Source of the DNA: Pelagibaculum spongiae
GTDB lineage: Bacteria > Pseudomonadota > Gammaproteobacteria > Enterobacterales > Pelagibaculaceae
Direction of reading: 5' to 3'
NCBI RefSeq assembly: GCF_003097315.1
Contig: NZ_QDDL01000001.1
Span: 620,001-684,000 of the forward strand
Length of the DNA: 64,000 nt
The translations under genes and the position numbers were made by a program. This document shows positions 37,785-48,673 of this stretch, in pieces. The notes under the pieces are model-generated. The model was not told the origin of the DNA, did no database searches, and saw only the letters and a list, made by a program, of their open reading frames with translations. Position 1 is the first letter of the stretch. Every line of letters starts with the position of its first letter.

Positions 37785-38939
37785 TCAGCTTTGCTTTTGA
37801 TGCGTTTGCATCAACTGAATAAAATGATCAAACAGTGGCGCCACATCGTGCGGCCCCGGACTGGCTTCCGGGTGACCCTGGAAACTAAATGCCGGTCTGT
37901 CTGTTCGTTGGATGCCCTGAAGGCTGCCATCGAAAAGGGATTTATGAGTTGCGCGCAAATTCTCTGGCAAGCTTGCTTCGTCCACCGCAAAACCATGGTT
38001 CTGGCTGGTAATCATCACCACACCTGAATCCAAGTCTTGTACGGGGTGGTTGCCACCATGATGACCAAATTTCATCTTCATGGTTTGTGCACCTGAAGCC
38101 AGCGCCAACAACTGATGTCCCAAACAAATTCCAAATACCGGAATATCGGTCTTTAAGATTTGTTGAATCGCTTCAATTGCATAAGTACATGGCTCAGGAT
38201 CACCCGGTCCATTGGACAAGAACACCCCATCGGGATTCATCGCCAGCACTTCAGCAGCAGGTGTTTTAGCAGGTACTACCGTCAGCTTACAGCCGCGGTC
38301 AGCAATCATGCGGAGAATATTTCGCTTGACCCCAAAGTCATAAGCCACCACATGGAAATCTGTCGGTTGATCCGATAAATCCTGATAGCCTTTTACCAAA
38401 TCCCAACTGCCTTCTCGCCAAAGGTAGTTTTCATCGGTAGTAACTTCTTTCGCCAAATCCATGCCTTTAAGACCTGCAAATGCTTTAGCCGCAGCTAAAG
38501 CTTGTTGCTGTCCTGCTGGATCTGCTGCTTTTTCACAAGCAAAAATGCATCCATTTAATGCACCTTTATCTCTCAGCAAGCGAGTTAATCGTCGAGTATC
38601 TATTTCGGCAATCGCCACTACACCGCGTTGTTTCAACCAGGCATCGAGCGATTGCTCGCTACGCCAGTTGCTGGCTAACAGAGGTAAATCACGAATAACC
38701 AGTCCAGAGGCATGCAGTTGTACCGCTTCCTGGTCTTCGCTATTGCAACCTGTATTGCCAATATGCGGATAAGTGAGCGTGATGATTTGTTGCGCGTAAG
38801 AAGGATCAGTCAGGATTTCCTGATAGCCAGTGATCGATGTATTAAACACGACTTCACCGACGGTCTGTCCTTCGGCCCCTATTGAGACCCCATGGAAGAT
38901 ACTGCCGTCTTCTAGGGCAAGAATGGCTGGTGTGGTCAA
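37785..38939 (-). CDS. carA: Carbamoyl-phosphate synthase small subunit (glutaminase)
   Basis: 384 aa. The N-terminal CarA domain ([18 protein letters not shown], then [20 protein letters not shown]) is followed by a class I glutamine amidotransferase with oxyanion segment [12 protein letters not shown], nucleophile Cys in [13 protein letters not shown] and catalytic His/Glu in [11 protein letters not shown]. First gene of carA-carB-greA. Confidence 0.98.
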   Translation of the reverse strand: MTTPAILALEDGSIFHGVSIGAEGQTVGEVVFNTSITGYQEILTDPSYAQQIITLTYPHIGNTGCNSEDQEAVQLHASGLVIRDLPLLASNWRSEQSLDAWLKQRGVVAIAEIDTRRLTRLLRDKGALNGCIFACEKAADPAGQQQALAAAKAFAGLKGMDLAKEVTTDENYLWREGSWDLVKGYQDLSDQPTDFHVVAYDFGVKRNILRMIADRGCKLTVVPAKTPAAEVLAMNPDGVFLSNGPGDPEPCTYAIEAIQQILKTDIPVFGICLGHQLLALASGAQTMKMKFGHHGGNHPVQDLDSGVVMITSQNHGFAVDEASLPENLRATHKSLFDGSLQGIQRTDRPAFSFQGHPEASPGPHDVAPLFDHFIQLMQTHQKQS

Positions 38940-39525
38940 CGTTCGGCCTCCCTTATACTTCTGTTCTATAGCCCGTTTCAGGCGTAAAAAAAGCGAGACA
39001 GCCCAAATAATGCGCCTAACCCCGCTTTTATGCCAAATAAATAATTAGCATGACGAAAAATTGTATCCCCGCCAAGCAAATTGGACGCATCTTACCCTAA
39101 GCCTTCATCTTGCACAATCCAGAAATTTACCTTTATTTCAATTGGATCGAAACAAGTTGTCTGATTTCATTCCAAACTAGTGGTCCGGCGCCCTAGAGAA
39201 TATTCAGCTGATATATTCGTTAACAAAAAGAAAATGCACGACCTAAGATTCCTTTTTGCGACCGTAAACGCAAAAAACAATAGATCGCTATAACAATATT
39301 TTCGCGATCATATAGAACGCAAGACTTTAACTTTCATTACTTTTCACAAACGCGCATATTCCAAAAATTCATATGCATTATTCCCGACATTTTATCATTT
39401 TATTTCTAGCGATTGATTCACATCAAGCCAGCCAACTGAAAGCTCAATAGTATTTTGCCCAAGCTCGCTAATCGATTTTAAATCGAGTTGAGCATTTTGC
39501 TTTTAAGGTATTCGCAGGGGAAAAC
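38940..39525. other. Divergent intergenic region, carA / secreted protein gene
   Basis: 586 bp containing promoters in both directions. I looked for ArgR boxes and PurR-type palindromes and found only weak partial matches (around 39365-39385), not called. No supported ORF. Confidence 0.4.
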
Positions 39526-40416
39526 ATGAAGAAACTTGTAACAGGTTTAATGCTGAGTCTGGCTGCTGCCGGTATGTCTTTTAGCGCAATGGCCGCTGAT
39601 ATGTCTGACATGCTGCCTAAATATGAATACAAACTGAAAAGTTCTTTCGAAGTTGCTGGCCGTCAAGGCGTTGCTGCAAACGAAGATTTTATTTTCGTCA
39701 GCGGTAGCAAGTCTATTTTCAAATATGACAAGCAAGGCAAGTTAATGGCCAAGAACTTAAAGCCATTCAAAGGCTATCCTCTGGAAGCCAACCACATCGG
39801 TGATATCGATGTAGTCGGTGATGACTTGTATATTTCTGCAGAATTTTTTGTAGATGGTGCGGGCAAAGACATCCAGATCGCAGTTCATGATGCTAAAACA
39901 CTCAAGTTCAAGCGTTCATTTGCTTTTGATCCTGCATCAGGTCAGCGTGAAGTTGCTGCATTAGCAGTTGACCGTATTAAAAACACCGCGTGGATGTGCT
40001 CATGGGTCGGCGGTGAATCTGGTCGTTATATTTATGAATATGACCTGACTACTGGAAAATACTTGCGTAAGGTTCACATGCAGCCAGTACCTCAGTACTG
40101 CCAAGGCATGCTGGCTAATGACGGCGACGTATTCCTGACAGCTGACGACGGCATTGCTGACGATAACGCTGCAGACAATATGTACCGGGTTAACGTAACC
40201 GACCAAGCTTACGCTTCTGTTGTTCAGGAAAAGAAATTTACCGAAGTGAAGCAAAACGGTGAAATTGAAGGCCTGACTATCGACCCAACAACCGGTGAGA
40301 TGATGGTTTTGTTTAACCGCGGCAAACGTGTTGTACTGGGTATGCCAAAAGGCCATTACCCACGTTATGATCGTGAAATCCACGAAGTATATGTATATGA
40401 GCGCATCGCTAACTAA
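39526..40416 (+). CDS. Secreted protein of unknown function (beta-propeller-like)
   Basis: 296 aa. Clear signal peptide (LVTGLMLSLAAAGMSFSAMA, cleavage before ADMSD). The mature part shows repeated short strand motifs of propeller style: NEDFIFVSGSKSIFKYDKQG, GDDLYISAEFFV, AALAVDRIKNTAWMC, RYIYEYDLTTGKYL and EIEGLTIDPTTGEMMVLFN. Two cysteines may form a disulfide. I do not recognise the family. The strong GCAGGGG ribosome site, the terminator after it and the coding quality say it is well expressed. It sits, with dsdA and a PH-like gene, inside the otherwise conserved dapB-carAB block. Confidence 0.85.
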   Translation: MKKLVTGLMLSLAAAGMSFSAMAADMSDMLPKYEYKLKSSFEVAGRQGVAANEDFIFVSGSKSIFKYDKQGKLMAKNLKPFKGYPLEANHIGDIDVVGDDLYISAEFFVDGAGKDIQIAVHDAKTLKFKRSFAFDPASGQREVAALAVDRIKNTAWMCSWVGGESGRYIYEYDLTTGKYLRKVHMQPVPQYCQGMLANDGDVFLTADDGIADDNAADNMYRVNVTDQAYASVVQEKKFTEVKQNGEIEGLTIDPTTGEMMVLFNRGKRVVLGMPKGHYPRYDREIHEVYVYERIAN

Positions 40417-40437
40417 TTAGCGCCGCACCTCAAATAC

Positions 40438-40473
40438 AAAAAACCCGGTGATTGAAAAATCATCGGGTTTTTT
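40438..40473 (+). terminator. Terminator of the secreted protein gene, bidirectional
   Basis: AAACCCG-TGATT / AATCA-CGGGTTT with one internal mismatch, A-run and T6. Also lies 15 bp past the dsdA stop on the other strand. Confidence 0.88.
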
Positions 40474-40487
40474 ATTTAAAAAAAGAA

Positions 40488-41816
40488 TTAATCATTTATT
40501 TTCGACAAATACTTTTCCATTTCAATCTTCGGCACCATTCCACCGCCAGTAGCCCAAACTAGATGCGTTGCATTAGCTAGTTTTTCGTCCGTAAAATTCA
40601 TTCTGTGTAAATATTCAACATTAGAATGCACTATCGCTGGGCCAATCATTCCTGCTAATGCCGATGGTTCAAGCCGAATTTTCTCTTGAGAATTTAATTC
40701 TGCCAACAGCTGGTACATGCGCTGATCAGAAATGGTGTAGTAACCATCCAGCAATCGCTGCATTGCCCGCCCAACAAAACCAGAAGCTCTGCCAACTGCC
40801 AAACCATCAGCTGCAGTGCGATTATCGATACCCAAATCCTGCACTGAAATTTGATCATGCAATCCAGTATGAACACCTAAAAGCATACAAGGTGAGTGAG
40901 TTGGCTCGGCAAAAATACAATGCACATTATCGCCAAAAGCCATCTTCAAACCAAAGGCCACACCACCAGGCCCACCACCAACACCACAAGGCAAATAAAC
41001 AAATAATGGATGCTGCGTATCAACTTTAATTCCAGCTGAATCAAATTGTGCTTTTACGCGTTCACCGGCAACTGAATAGCCTAAAAAAAGTGTTTGGGAA
41101 TTTTCATCATCGATAAAAAAACAGTTGGGGTTTTTCTCAGCTTCTTTTCTGCCTTGCTCAACTGCCACGCCATAGTCCTGCTGATATTCAACAACTGTCA
41201 CGCCATGAGCACGCAGCTTATCTTTTTTCCACTGACGGGCATCGGCAGACATATGCACCGAAACGACAAAGCCTAATTTTGCGCTAATAATACCAATCGA
41301 CAGCCCTAAATTTCCGGTTGAGCCGACGGCAATGCTGTAGCCTTTAAAAAATTTTCGAAAGTCATCTGAAAACAGCTTTGAGTAGTCATCATCAATACTG
41401 AGCAAACCGGCCTTGATTACCAGTTTTTCAGCATGAGTCAATACTTCATAAATACCGCCACGTGCTTTAATCGACCCGGAAATTGGCAAATGACTATCTT
41501 TTTTTAGCAGCAGTCGACCAGTTATCTCGGTTGAACAATCTTGTTGTAGAATATTTTTCATCTGAGAAATTTCTACAACGTCAGATTCAATAATACCGTT
41601 TGTTTCCGCAGTTTCCGGAAAGGCTTTTACCAAGTATGGTGCGAACCGCTGCAAACGGTCACTAGCATCTTTAATATCGGCGGCAGTTAGCCCAACATCA
41701 GGCAATGCTTCAGTAAAGCTGGTGATTTTTGGATTGAACCAACAAGTTTCTTCAAGATTAATTAATGATTGCAACAGAGGAAATTTTTCAACTAAAACTC
41801 GATTGGGACTTAACAC
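40488..41816 (-). CDS. dsdA: D-serine ammonia-lyase
   Basis: PLP enzyme converting D-serine to pyruvate and ammonia. 442 aa, family length. The PLP lysine is in [14 protein letters not shown], the glycine loop in [12 protein letters not shown], and [15 protein letters not shown] plus ATGGGMVP bind the phosphate and substrate. The start is GTG 41816 with AGAGG upstream; the nearer ATG is out of frame. No dsdC-type regulator or D-serine permease adjoins it, so it is probably an isolated detoxification or nutrient gene. Confidence 0.95.
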   Translation of the reverse strand: MLSPNRVLVEKFPLLQSLINLEETCWFNPKITSFTEALPDVGLTAADIKDASDRLQRFAPYLVKAFPETAETNGIIESDVVEISQMKNILQQDCSTEITGRLLLKKDSHLPISGSIKARGGIYEVLTHAEKLVIKAGLLSIDDDYSKLFSDDFRKFFKGYSIAVGSTGNLGLSIGIISAKLGFVVSVHMSADARQWKKDKLRAHGVTVVEYQQDYGVAVEQGRKEAEKNPNCFFIDDENSQTLFLGYSVAGERVKAQFDSAGIKVDTQHPLFVYLPCGVGGGPGGVAFGLKMAFGDNVHCIFAEPTHSPCMLLGVHTGLHDQISVQDLGIDNRTAADGLAVGRASGFVGRAMQRLLDGYYTISDQRMYQLLAELNSQEKIRLEPSALAGMIGPAIVHSNVEYLHRMNFTDEKLANATHLVWATGGGMVPKIEMEKYLSKIND

Positions 41817-41958
41817 ACATTACCTCTTTAAATCATTCAAATAAAAAGCATAATCAACAAAGCCAAAATAAAATAACCCAGATCAAAAAAAAACACCCAA
41901 TCTGAATTACAATTCACCGCGAGCCCGTTATAAAAGAATAAGACAGTAGGGGATTTGG

Positions 41959-42366
41959 ATGAAAACCTTTAATTCAAAAATCGACCTGTGGTTTATTGTA
42001 CTAATGACAGGTGTCATTCTCTATAGCGCATACCAGGCAACAGCGAGCTTCTACAGCCAACCCATAACTTTTTGGGCTAGTGTAATATTCGGCGGCATAC
42101 TTCCAGTATCTTTCTTAGCACACACTAGATATACCATCCGACCTGAAGCTTTAGTTATCTATTGCGGCATATTTCGTTGGAAACTTGCATTTAATAGCAA
42201 TAGTCAACTGACTATAGAGCCCAGCAAGACAATGCTGAGTTCGCCCGCCTTATCGCTAAAAAGAATAAAAGTACAGATAGATAACAGAAGCATAATTATC
42301 TCACCAAGCAACACTGACAAATTCTCTCGAGCATTAACAGCAGCCATTAGCGATCTAAAAAACTGA
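41959..42366 (+). CDS. Small membrane protein with PH-like domain
   Basis: 135 aa. Two transmembrane helices at the N-terminus (LWFIVLMTGVILYSAYQAT and FWASVIFGGILPVSFLA) followed by a bacterial PH-like domain: TRYTIRPEALVIYCGIFRW, then ALSLKRIKVQI and the strand IIISPSN. The pattern matches short bPH membrane proteins of unknown function. AGGGGA precedes the ATG. Confidence 0.78.
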   Translation: MKTFNSKIDLWFIVLMTGVILYSAYQATASFYSQPITFWASVIFGGILPVSFLAHTRYTIRPEALVIYCGIFRWKLAFNSNSQLTIEPSKTMLSSPALSLKRIKVQIDNRSIIISPSNTDKFSRALTAAISDLKN

Positions 42367-42383
42367 AATGATTCTTATTAAAT

Positions 42384-42407
42384 AGCCCCGATTTATTGAT
42401 CGGGGCT
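42384..42407. terminator. Bidirectional terminator between PH-like gene and dapB
   Basis: AGCCCCGAT / ATCGGGGCT perfect 9-bp stem with a 6-nt loop between convergent genes; A-rich on the right and T/A-rich on the left. Confidence 0.8.
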
Positions 42408-42443
42408 TAGCAAGAAAAAAATATCGATTACTTCAATCCGATA

Positions 42444-43479
<1,036 letters not shown>

Positions 43480-43631
43480 GTCGCACCGGCAGCCTGCCTC
43501 TTTGCGACATACATTCCATCCTTGGAAATCGTCGTATCGGCTCCCTGCCTCCTTACGACATACATTCCATCCTTGGAAATCGTCGTATCGGCTCCCTGCC
43601 TCCTTACGACATACATTCCATCCTTGGAAAT
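43480..43631 (-). repeat. 51-bp tandem repeat array, locus 1
   Basis: Two complete 51-bp units (43505-43555 and 43556-43606), a diverged leading part-unit (43480-43504) and a trailing 25-bp part-unit (43607-43631) that runs directly into the dnaJ terminator. On the minus strand each junction forms GTCGTA ... GGC-AGGGA-GCC ... TACGAC; in the diverged unit the stem is GTCGCA ... TGCGAC. Units are 17 codons long and stay open, giving a 17-residue peptide repeat, probably incidental. Related array at 55121-55350. Confidence 0.92.
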
Positions 43632-43662
43632 AAAAATAGCCCGCCTTATGGCGAGCTATTTT
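43632..43662 (-). terminator. Terminator of dnaJ
   Basis: AAAATAGC-C-CGCC / GGCG-A-GCTATTTT with a TTAT loop and T5 on the minus strand; 30 bp past the dnaJ stop. Confidence 0.85.
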
Positions 43663-43692
43663 GAAGTATTCTCGAAACGATCACAAAGCTAA

Positions 43693-44823
43693 TTAGCGAT
43701 CGCCGAAGAACTTTTTCACACCGTCAAACCAATTCTTAGATTTCGGGCTGTGCTTATGGTGTTTTCCACCCATCGAATCATTGAATTCTTGCAATAATTC
43801 TTTTTGCTTAGTCGTCAGGCTGACAGGCGTTTCTACTGCAACCCGGCACATCAAATCACCTACCGGCCCGCCGCGAACCCCTTTAACACCTTTACCGCGC
43901 AAACGGAACATACGACCAGACTGAGTTTCCCCTGGAATTTTTAACTTCACTCGACCATTTAAAGTCGGCACTTCCAGTTCACCACCCAATGCTGCGGTCA
44001 CAAAGCTAATGGGCACTTCACAGTACAAATCACTTTCTTCACGGGCAAAAATATCATGTTCTTTAACGTTAACCTGAACAAACAAGTCACCGGCAGGCGC
44101 GCCGCCAACACCCGCTTCACCTTCACCAGCCAGTCGAATTCTGTCACCAGTATCGACACCGGCAGGCACCTTAACCTGCAATACGCGAGAATCTTCTTTA
44201 CGGCCCTGACCATGGCAGCTATTACAAGGATCAGAAATTACCTGACCTTGGCCATGACAAGCCGGACAAGTTTGCTGAACCGAGAAGAATCCTTGCTGCA
44301 TCCGCACTTGGCCATGACCACCACAAGTACCACACGCTTTAGGTGATGAGCCTTTTTTAGAGCCAGTGCCATTACACGGCTCACAAGCGACTAATGTGGG
44401 AATCCGAATTTTTTTGTTACAACCATGAACCGCTTCTTCCAAAGTCAGATTCAGGTTATAGCGAAGGTTGGAGCCTCGTTGTGTTTGGCTCCGGCCACCG
44501 CGACCACCACCGCCAAAAATATCACCGAAAACATCACCAAAAACATCGCCAAAGCCTGCGCCGCCATAACCACCACCATGACCACCGCCCATTTGTGGGT
44601 CGACACCTGCATGACCATATTGATCATAAGCCGATCGCTTTTGCTTGTCAGACAGTATTTCGTAGGCTTCCTTAACCTCTTTGAAGCGCTCTTCGGAAGA
44701 GGCGTCGTCCGGGTTACGGTCTGGGTGGTACTTCATTGCCAAACGGCGGTAGGCCTTTTTCAGGTCTGCATCGCTGGTGCTTTTGTCTACGCCCAGTACT
44801 TCGTAAAAGTCTCTTTTTGACAT
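43693..44823 (-). CDS. dnaJ: Chaperone DnaJ (Hsp40)
   Basis: 376 aa from ATG 44823. J domain residues 1-70 with the HPD motif (YHPDRNPD), a Gly/Phe-rich linker ([18 protein letters not shown]), the zinc-binding region with four CxxCxGxG-type repeats ([32 protein letters not shown]), and the substrate-binding C-terminal domains. Delivers clients to DnaK and stimulates its ATPase. Follows dnaK after a terminator-like hairpin. Confidence 0.97.
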   Translation of the reverse strand: MSKRDFYEVLGVDKSTSDADLKKAYRRLAMKYHPDRNPDDASSEERFKEVKEAYEILSDKQKRSAYDQYGHAGVDPQMGGGHGGGYGGAGFGDVFGDVFGDIFGGGGRGGRSQTQRGSNLRYNLNLTLEEAVHGCNKKIRIPTLVACEPCNGTGSKKGSSPKACGTCGGHGQVRMQQGFFSVQQTCPACHGQGQVISDPCNSCHGQGRKEDSRVLQVKVPAGVDTGDRIRLAGEGEAGVGGAPAGDLFVQVNVKEHDIFAREESDLYCEVPISFVTAALGGELEVPTLNGRVKLKIPGETQSGRMFRLRGKGVKGVRGGPVGDLMCRVAVETPVSLTTKQKELLQEFNDSMGGKHHKHSPKSKNWFDGVKKFFGDR

Positions 44824-44903
44824 AACCGTCTCAATCAATAGCTGTCTTCAGACAAACCAGCGTCTGTAATAGCGAAAAAATGTTTCGCGCGAACAAACCA
44901 AAA

Positions 44904-44934
44904 AAACGCAGCCGCTATTAACGGCTGCGTTTCT
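44904..44934 (-). terminator. Hairpin between dnaK and dnaJ
   Basis: AAACGCAGCCG / CGGCTGCGTTT perfect stem with a TTAATAG loop, A6 beyond it on the plus strand (T6 on minus). Should attenuate dnaK transcription so that dnaJ is made at lower level. Confidence 0.85.
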
Positions 44935-44986
44935 TATGGCGATTGGCCTTCTTTGCTTGACTGCCAATCACCATTAGCAGCCGTGC

Positions 44987-46915
44987 TTACTTTTTGTCTT
45001 CTTTAACTTCTTCAAACTCAGCATCAACGACGTTGTCGTCTTCTGGTGCTGCGCCTTGAGCTTGCTGCGCGCCTTCTGCTGCCTCAGGGTTTTCAGCCTG
45101 TTGCTTGGCATACAGTTTTTCAGCCAGCTTGCCTGAAACTTCAGTTAAAGTCTGAGTCTTAGCTTCGATGTCGTCTTTATCGTCGCCTTTCAGAGCTTCT
45201 TCAACTGCTGCAATTGCATCTTCAATGCTTTGCTTTTCTTCGTCTGACAGATCTTCCACTTCACCCAAAGATTTACGCGTTGCGTGAACCATGTTGTCTG
45301 CAGTGTTACGTGCATTAACCAGTTCATGGAACTTTTTGTCATCTTCAGCGTGAGCTTCAGCATCGCGAACCATCTGATCGATCTCGTCATCGCTCAAGCC
45401 AGAGTTAGCCTTGATGATGATGGACTGTTCTTTGTTGGTCGCCTTATCTTTAGCCGACACGTTCAAGATACCGTTAGCATCGATGTCAAAGGTTACTTCA
45501 ACTTGTGGCATGCCACGTGGTGCTGGTGGGATATCAGCCAGATCGAAACGACCCAGAGATTTATTACCAGAAGCCACTTCACGCTCGCCCTGCAGTACGT
45601 GAACGGTTACTGCATTTTGATTGTCTTCAGCAGTCGAGAAAATCTGCGATTTCTTGGTAGGAATCGTGGTGTTTTTCTCGATCAGCTTAGTCATTACGCC
45701 GCCCATAGTCTCGATACCCAGAGACAGTGGAGAAACGTCTAACAGCAATACGTCTTTAACGTCACCAGAAAGAACGCCCGCTTGAATCGCTGCGCCCATG
45801 GCAACAGCTTCATCAGGGTTAACGTCTTTACGTGGCTCTTTACCAAAGAACTCAGCAACCTTCTGCTGAACCAATGGCATACGGATCTGACCACCAACCA
45901 AGATAACGTCATCAATTTCTGATGCTGCTAAACCAGCGTCTTTCAGCGCTTGCTTACAAGGTGCTAATGAGCGGTTTACCAGATCTTCTACTAAAGATTC
46001 CAGCTTAGCGCGGGTAATTTTTACATTTAAGTGCTTAGGACCGGTTTGGTCAGCAGTAATGTAAGGCAGGTTTACTTCAGTTTGCTGGCTAGAAGATAAT
46101 TCAATCTTCGCTTTCTCGCCGGCTTCTTTCAAACGCTGCATTGCCAGTGGATCGCCTTTCAGGTCGATGCCTTGGTCTTTCTTGAATTCTGTTGCCAGGT
46201 AGTCAATAACTGCCATGTCAAAGTCTTCACCACCAAGGAATGTATCACCGTTGGTTGCCAATACTTCGAACTGACTTTCGCCATCAACTTCTGCAATTTC
46301 GATAATAGAGATATCGAAAGTACCACCACCTAAGTCATAAACAGCAACGGTAGAATCACCGCGTGCCTTATCCATGCCGTAAGCCAGTGCTGCTGCAGTT
46401 GGCTCGTTGATGATGCGTTTTACGTCTAGACCCGCAATACGGCCAGCATCTTTGGTTGCTTGGCGCTGTGAGTCGTTGAAGTAAGCAGGAACCGTAATAA
46501 CTGCTTCAGAAACTGTTTCGCCTAGGAAATCTTCGGCAGTTTTCTTCATTTTCTTCAAGATTTCTGCAGAAATCTGTGGCGGTGCTAATTTCTCACCTTT
46601 TACTTCTACCCATGCGTCGCCGTTATCGGCTTTAGCGATGGTGTAAGGCACCATAGAGATGTCTTTCTGCACTACGTCGTCTTCAAAACGACGACCGATC
46701 AAACGCTTGATCGCATTCAAAGTATTAGTCGGGTTGGTAACCGCTTGACGCTTTGCAGACTGGCCGACCAGAATTTCGCTGTCGTCGGTATAAGCAATGA
46801 TGGAAGGGGTCGTACGATCACCTTCACTGTTCTCAATTACTTTACAGTCTTTGCCTTCAAGGATTGCCACACACGAGTTGGTGGTACCCAGGTCGATGCC
46901 AATGATTTTGCCCAT
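44987..46915 (-). CDS. dnaK: Chaperone DnaK (Hsp70)
   Basis: 642 aa. Nucleotide-binding domain with [49 protein letters not shown] and the phosphate loop [13 protein letters not shown]; substrate-binding domain and a Gln/Ala/Glu-rich lid ending in EEVKEDKK. Residue 344 is Ile in GGQIRMP, where most DnaK proteins have Thr (GGQTRMP). Preceded by a good sigma-32 promoter; grpE lies upstream in the same direction. Confidence 0.98.
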   Translation of the reverse strand: MGKIIGIDLGTTNSCVAILEGKDCKVIENSEGDRTTPSIIAYTDDSEILVGQSAKRQAVTNPTNTLNAIKRLIGRRFEDDVVQKDISMVPYTIAKADNGDAWVEVKGEKLAPPQISAEILKKMKKTAEDFLGETVSEAVITVPAYFNDSQRQATKDAGRIAGLDVKRIINEPTAAALAYGMDKARGDSTVAVYDLGGGTFDISIIEIAEVDGESQFEVLATNGDTFLGGEDFDMAVIDYLATEFKKDQGIDLKGDPLAMQRLKEAGEKAKIELSSSQQTEVNLPYITADQTGPKHLNVKITRAKLESLVEDLVNRSLAPCKQALKDAGLAASEIDDVILVGGQIRMPLVQQKVAEFFGKEPRKDVNPDEAVAMGAAIQAGVLSGDVKDVLLLDVSPLSLGIETMGGVMTKLIEKNTTIPTKKSQIFSTAEDNQNAVTVHVLQGEREVASGNKSLGRFDLADIPPAPRGMPQVEVTFDIDANGILNVSAKDKATNKEQSIIIKANSGLSDDEIDQMVRDAEAHAEDDKKFHELVNARNTADNMVHATRKSLGEVEDLSDEEKQSIEDAIAAVEEALKGDDKDDIEAKTQTLTEVSGKLAEKLYAKQQAENPEAAEGAQQAQGAAPEDDNVVDAEFEEVKEDKK

Positions 46916-46966
46916 GGTATGGCTTCTCCGATTAAATCTGTTAACGCTTGTTAAAGTCTGCCCCTG

Positions 46967-46994
46967 ATATGGGGACAGCGTTTTTCAGTTCAAG
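46967..46994 (-). promoter_or_regulatory. Sigma-32 heat-shock promoter of dnaK
   Basis: Minus strand CTTGAA, 14 bp, CCCCATAT, matching the sigma-32 consensus at both elements. About 50 bp before the dnaK ATG. Confidence 0.9.
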
Positions 46995-47035
46995 CCCTTA
47001 TTTTTTTCAGAGCTATTCTGCTGTTTGCTTTCTAT

Positions 47036-47620
47036 CTATTTGGCAACCATTACCCGAGCCGGACGGACCAGACGCTCGTTTAATAGGTAGCCTTTCTGAA
47101 TCACAAACAACACTGTATTTGCTTCAGAACCAGCAACTTCCTGCATTGCCATCGCTTCATGACGCTCCGGGTTGAATACTTCACTTACTGGATTGATCTG
47201 AACCACGCCAAATTTGCTCAAACTATCGGTGAACATTTTTAACGTCATTTCTGTGCCTTCACGAATTGCCTTGTTGGCTTCATCGTCTTCGGCAATGCTT
47301 TCCAATGCTTTTTCAAGGCTATCGACTACTGGTAACAGCGAGCCAACAAACTTATCTAATGCAAACTTGTGCGCATTAGCAACATCACGCTCGGCGCGAC
47401 GTTTGATATTTTCCATTTCAGCCTGGGCGCGTAATGCAAGATCCCAGTTTTCCTGTGCTTTCTTCTGCGCAGCCATTAATTGGCCCTGCAAATCTACTTC
47501 AGCTGACTCTGCCTGTTCGGCAACAGTTTCAACTTCTATTTCAGCTTCAACAACCTGTTCAGGCTGTTGCGCTTCATTCTCGATAGACTGCTCTTGCTGA
47601 GCCTCTGTCTTGTCGTTCAT
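47036..47620 (-). CDS. grpE: Nucleotide exchange factor GrpE
   Basis: 194 aa from ATG 47620. Acidic, Gln/Glu-rich disordered N-terminus (residues 1-45), a long helix with RAQAEMENIKRRAERDVANA, and the C-terminal beta domain with PVSEVFNPERHEAMAM and VLFVIQKGYLLNERLVRPA. Releases ADP from DnaK. The frame is open 13 codons further upstream but the conserved start and context favour 47620. Confidence 0.96.
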   Translation of the reverse strand: MNDKTEAQQEQSIENEAQQPEQVVEAEIEVETVAEQAESAEVDLQGQLMAAQKKAQENWDLALRAQAEMENIKRRAERDVANAHKFALDKFVGSLLPVVDSLEKALESIAEDDEANKAIREGTEMTLKMFTDSLSKFGVVQINPVSEVFNPERHEAMAMQEVAGSEANTVLFVIQKGYLLNERLVRPARVMVAK

Positions 47621-47668
47621 GGGGTCACCAATATCTAGAATATAAAGTCGACAATTCACTGACAGGCT

Positions 47669-47696
47669 ATATGGGGATCAGCAGATTTGATTCAAG
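47669..47696 (-). promoter_or_regulatory. Sigma-32 heat-shock promoter of grpE
   Basis: Minus strand CTTGAA, 14 bp, CCCCATAT, the same spacing and sequence as the dnaK promoter. About 50 bp before the grpE ATG. Confidence 0.9.
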
Positions 47697-47782
47697 GGTT
47701 TTTCTTTGCAGTTTATGAATCTCTTCTGTTTTAGTGCCTTTTTACCCCATAATGCGATGAGTCACTTCAGTCAGGATCCGTC

Positions 47783-48673
47783 ATGCAGTCAGTTAGCCAG
47801 GTCGGCGTAATCGGTAAGTTTCGCAATCAGGAAGCATTAGATACTGTCAGCGCACTTTGCCAGCACCTAAAAGCCAGAGGTATCAGTGTGATTCTGGAAG
47901 CAGTGACTGCTGCGGCACTCCAGGAACATGGCTTTGAAAATACTGAAAACTATCTCACCAGCTCCCGAGAAGAAATGGGCCAACAAGCCCAATTAGTTCT
48001 AGTGGTTGGTGGTGATGGCAGTTTGTTAAATGCCGCTCGCGCCCTATCGGTTCATAATGTGCCAGTAATGGGCATCAACCGCGGCCGATTAGGTTTTCTC
48101 ACTGATATTCACCCTGATGACATGTTTTCACTGGTCGATCAGGTGCTAGATGGTAAATACGTTGAAGAGCAGCGCTTTTTAATTGAATGCCAAGTGATAC
48201 GTAACGGTGAAAAGGTTGGCGAAGGGCGAGCACTTAACGACATCGTGCTGCACCTTGGCAAAATCTTGCGAATGATCGAGTTTGAAGTCACCGTCGATGA
48301 TCACTTCGTTTATCGCCAACGCGCCGATGGGATTATTGTTGCCACGCCTACTGGCTCCACCGCTTACGCATTATCCGCTGGCGGACCGATTATGCACCCG
48401 ACCATTGATGCAATTTCATTAGTGCCAATGAATGCTCATACCTTAAATAGTCGACCGATTGTGATTCCCGGCGACAGTCAAATTGAATTACTAATTACCG
48501 ACAACAATGAAACCAGCCCGCAATTAAGCTGCGATGGCCAAGTGCATTTGCCTTTAGCACCCGGTGATCGCGTGTTAATTAAAAAGCAGGCTAATCGGTT
48601 AAAGCTCATTCACCCGCATGATCAGAATTACTTTCAAGTACTTCGCAGTAAATTGCAGTGGAATAACAATTAA
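47783..48673 (+). CDS. nadK: NAD kinase
   Basis: 296 aa. Phosphorylates NAD to NADP. Shows the GGDG motif in VVGGDGSLLNAAR, the GINRGRLGFLTDI segment, and the NAD-binding region RADGIIVATPTGSTAYALSA, with DGQVHLPL near the end. Divergent from grpE, as in E. coli. Its 3' end overlaps the convergent gene at 48670 by 4 bp. Confidence 0.97.
   Translation: MQSVSQVGVIGKFRNQEALDTVSALCQHLKARGISVILEAVTAAALQEHGFENTENYLTSSREEMGQQAQLVLVVGGDGSLLNAARALSVHNVPVMGINRGRLGFLTDIHPDDMFSLVDQVLDGKYVEEQRFLIECQVIRNGEKVGEGRALNDIVLHLGKILRMIEFEVTVDDHFVYRQRADGIIVATPTGSTAYALSAGGPIMHPTIDAISLVPMNAHTLNSRPIVIPGDSQIELLITDNNETSPQLSCDGQVHLPLAPGDRVLIKKQANRLKLIHPHDQNYFQVLRSKLQWNNN

Noticed and set aside
39360-39390. Possible ArgR box upstream of carA
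   Set aside because: Only partial half-site matches; not convincing.
43505-43631. CRISPR-like appearance of the 51-bp arrays
   Set aside because: Units are directly tandem with no unique spacers and no cas genes.
45284-45742. 152-codon plus-strand ORF opposite dnaK
   Set aside because: Shadow ORF antisense to dnaK.
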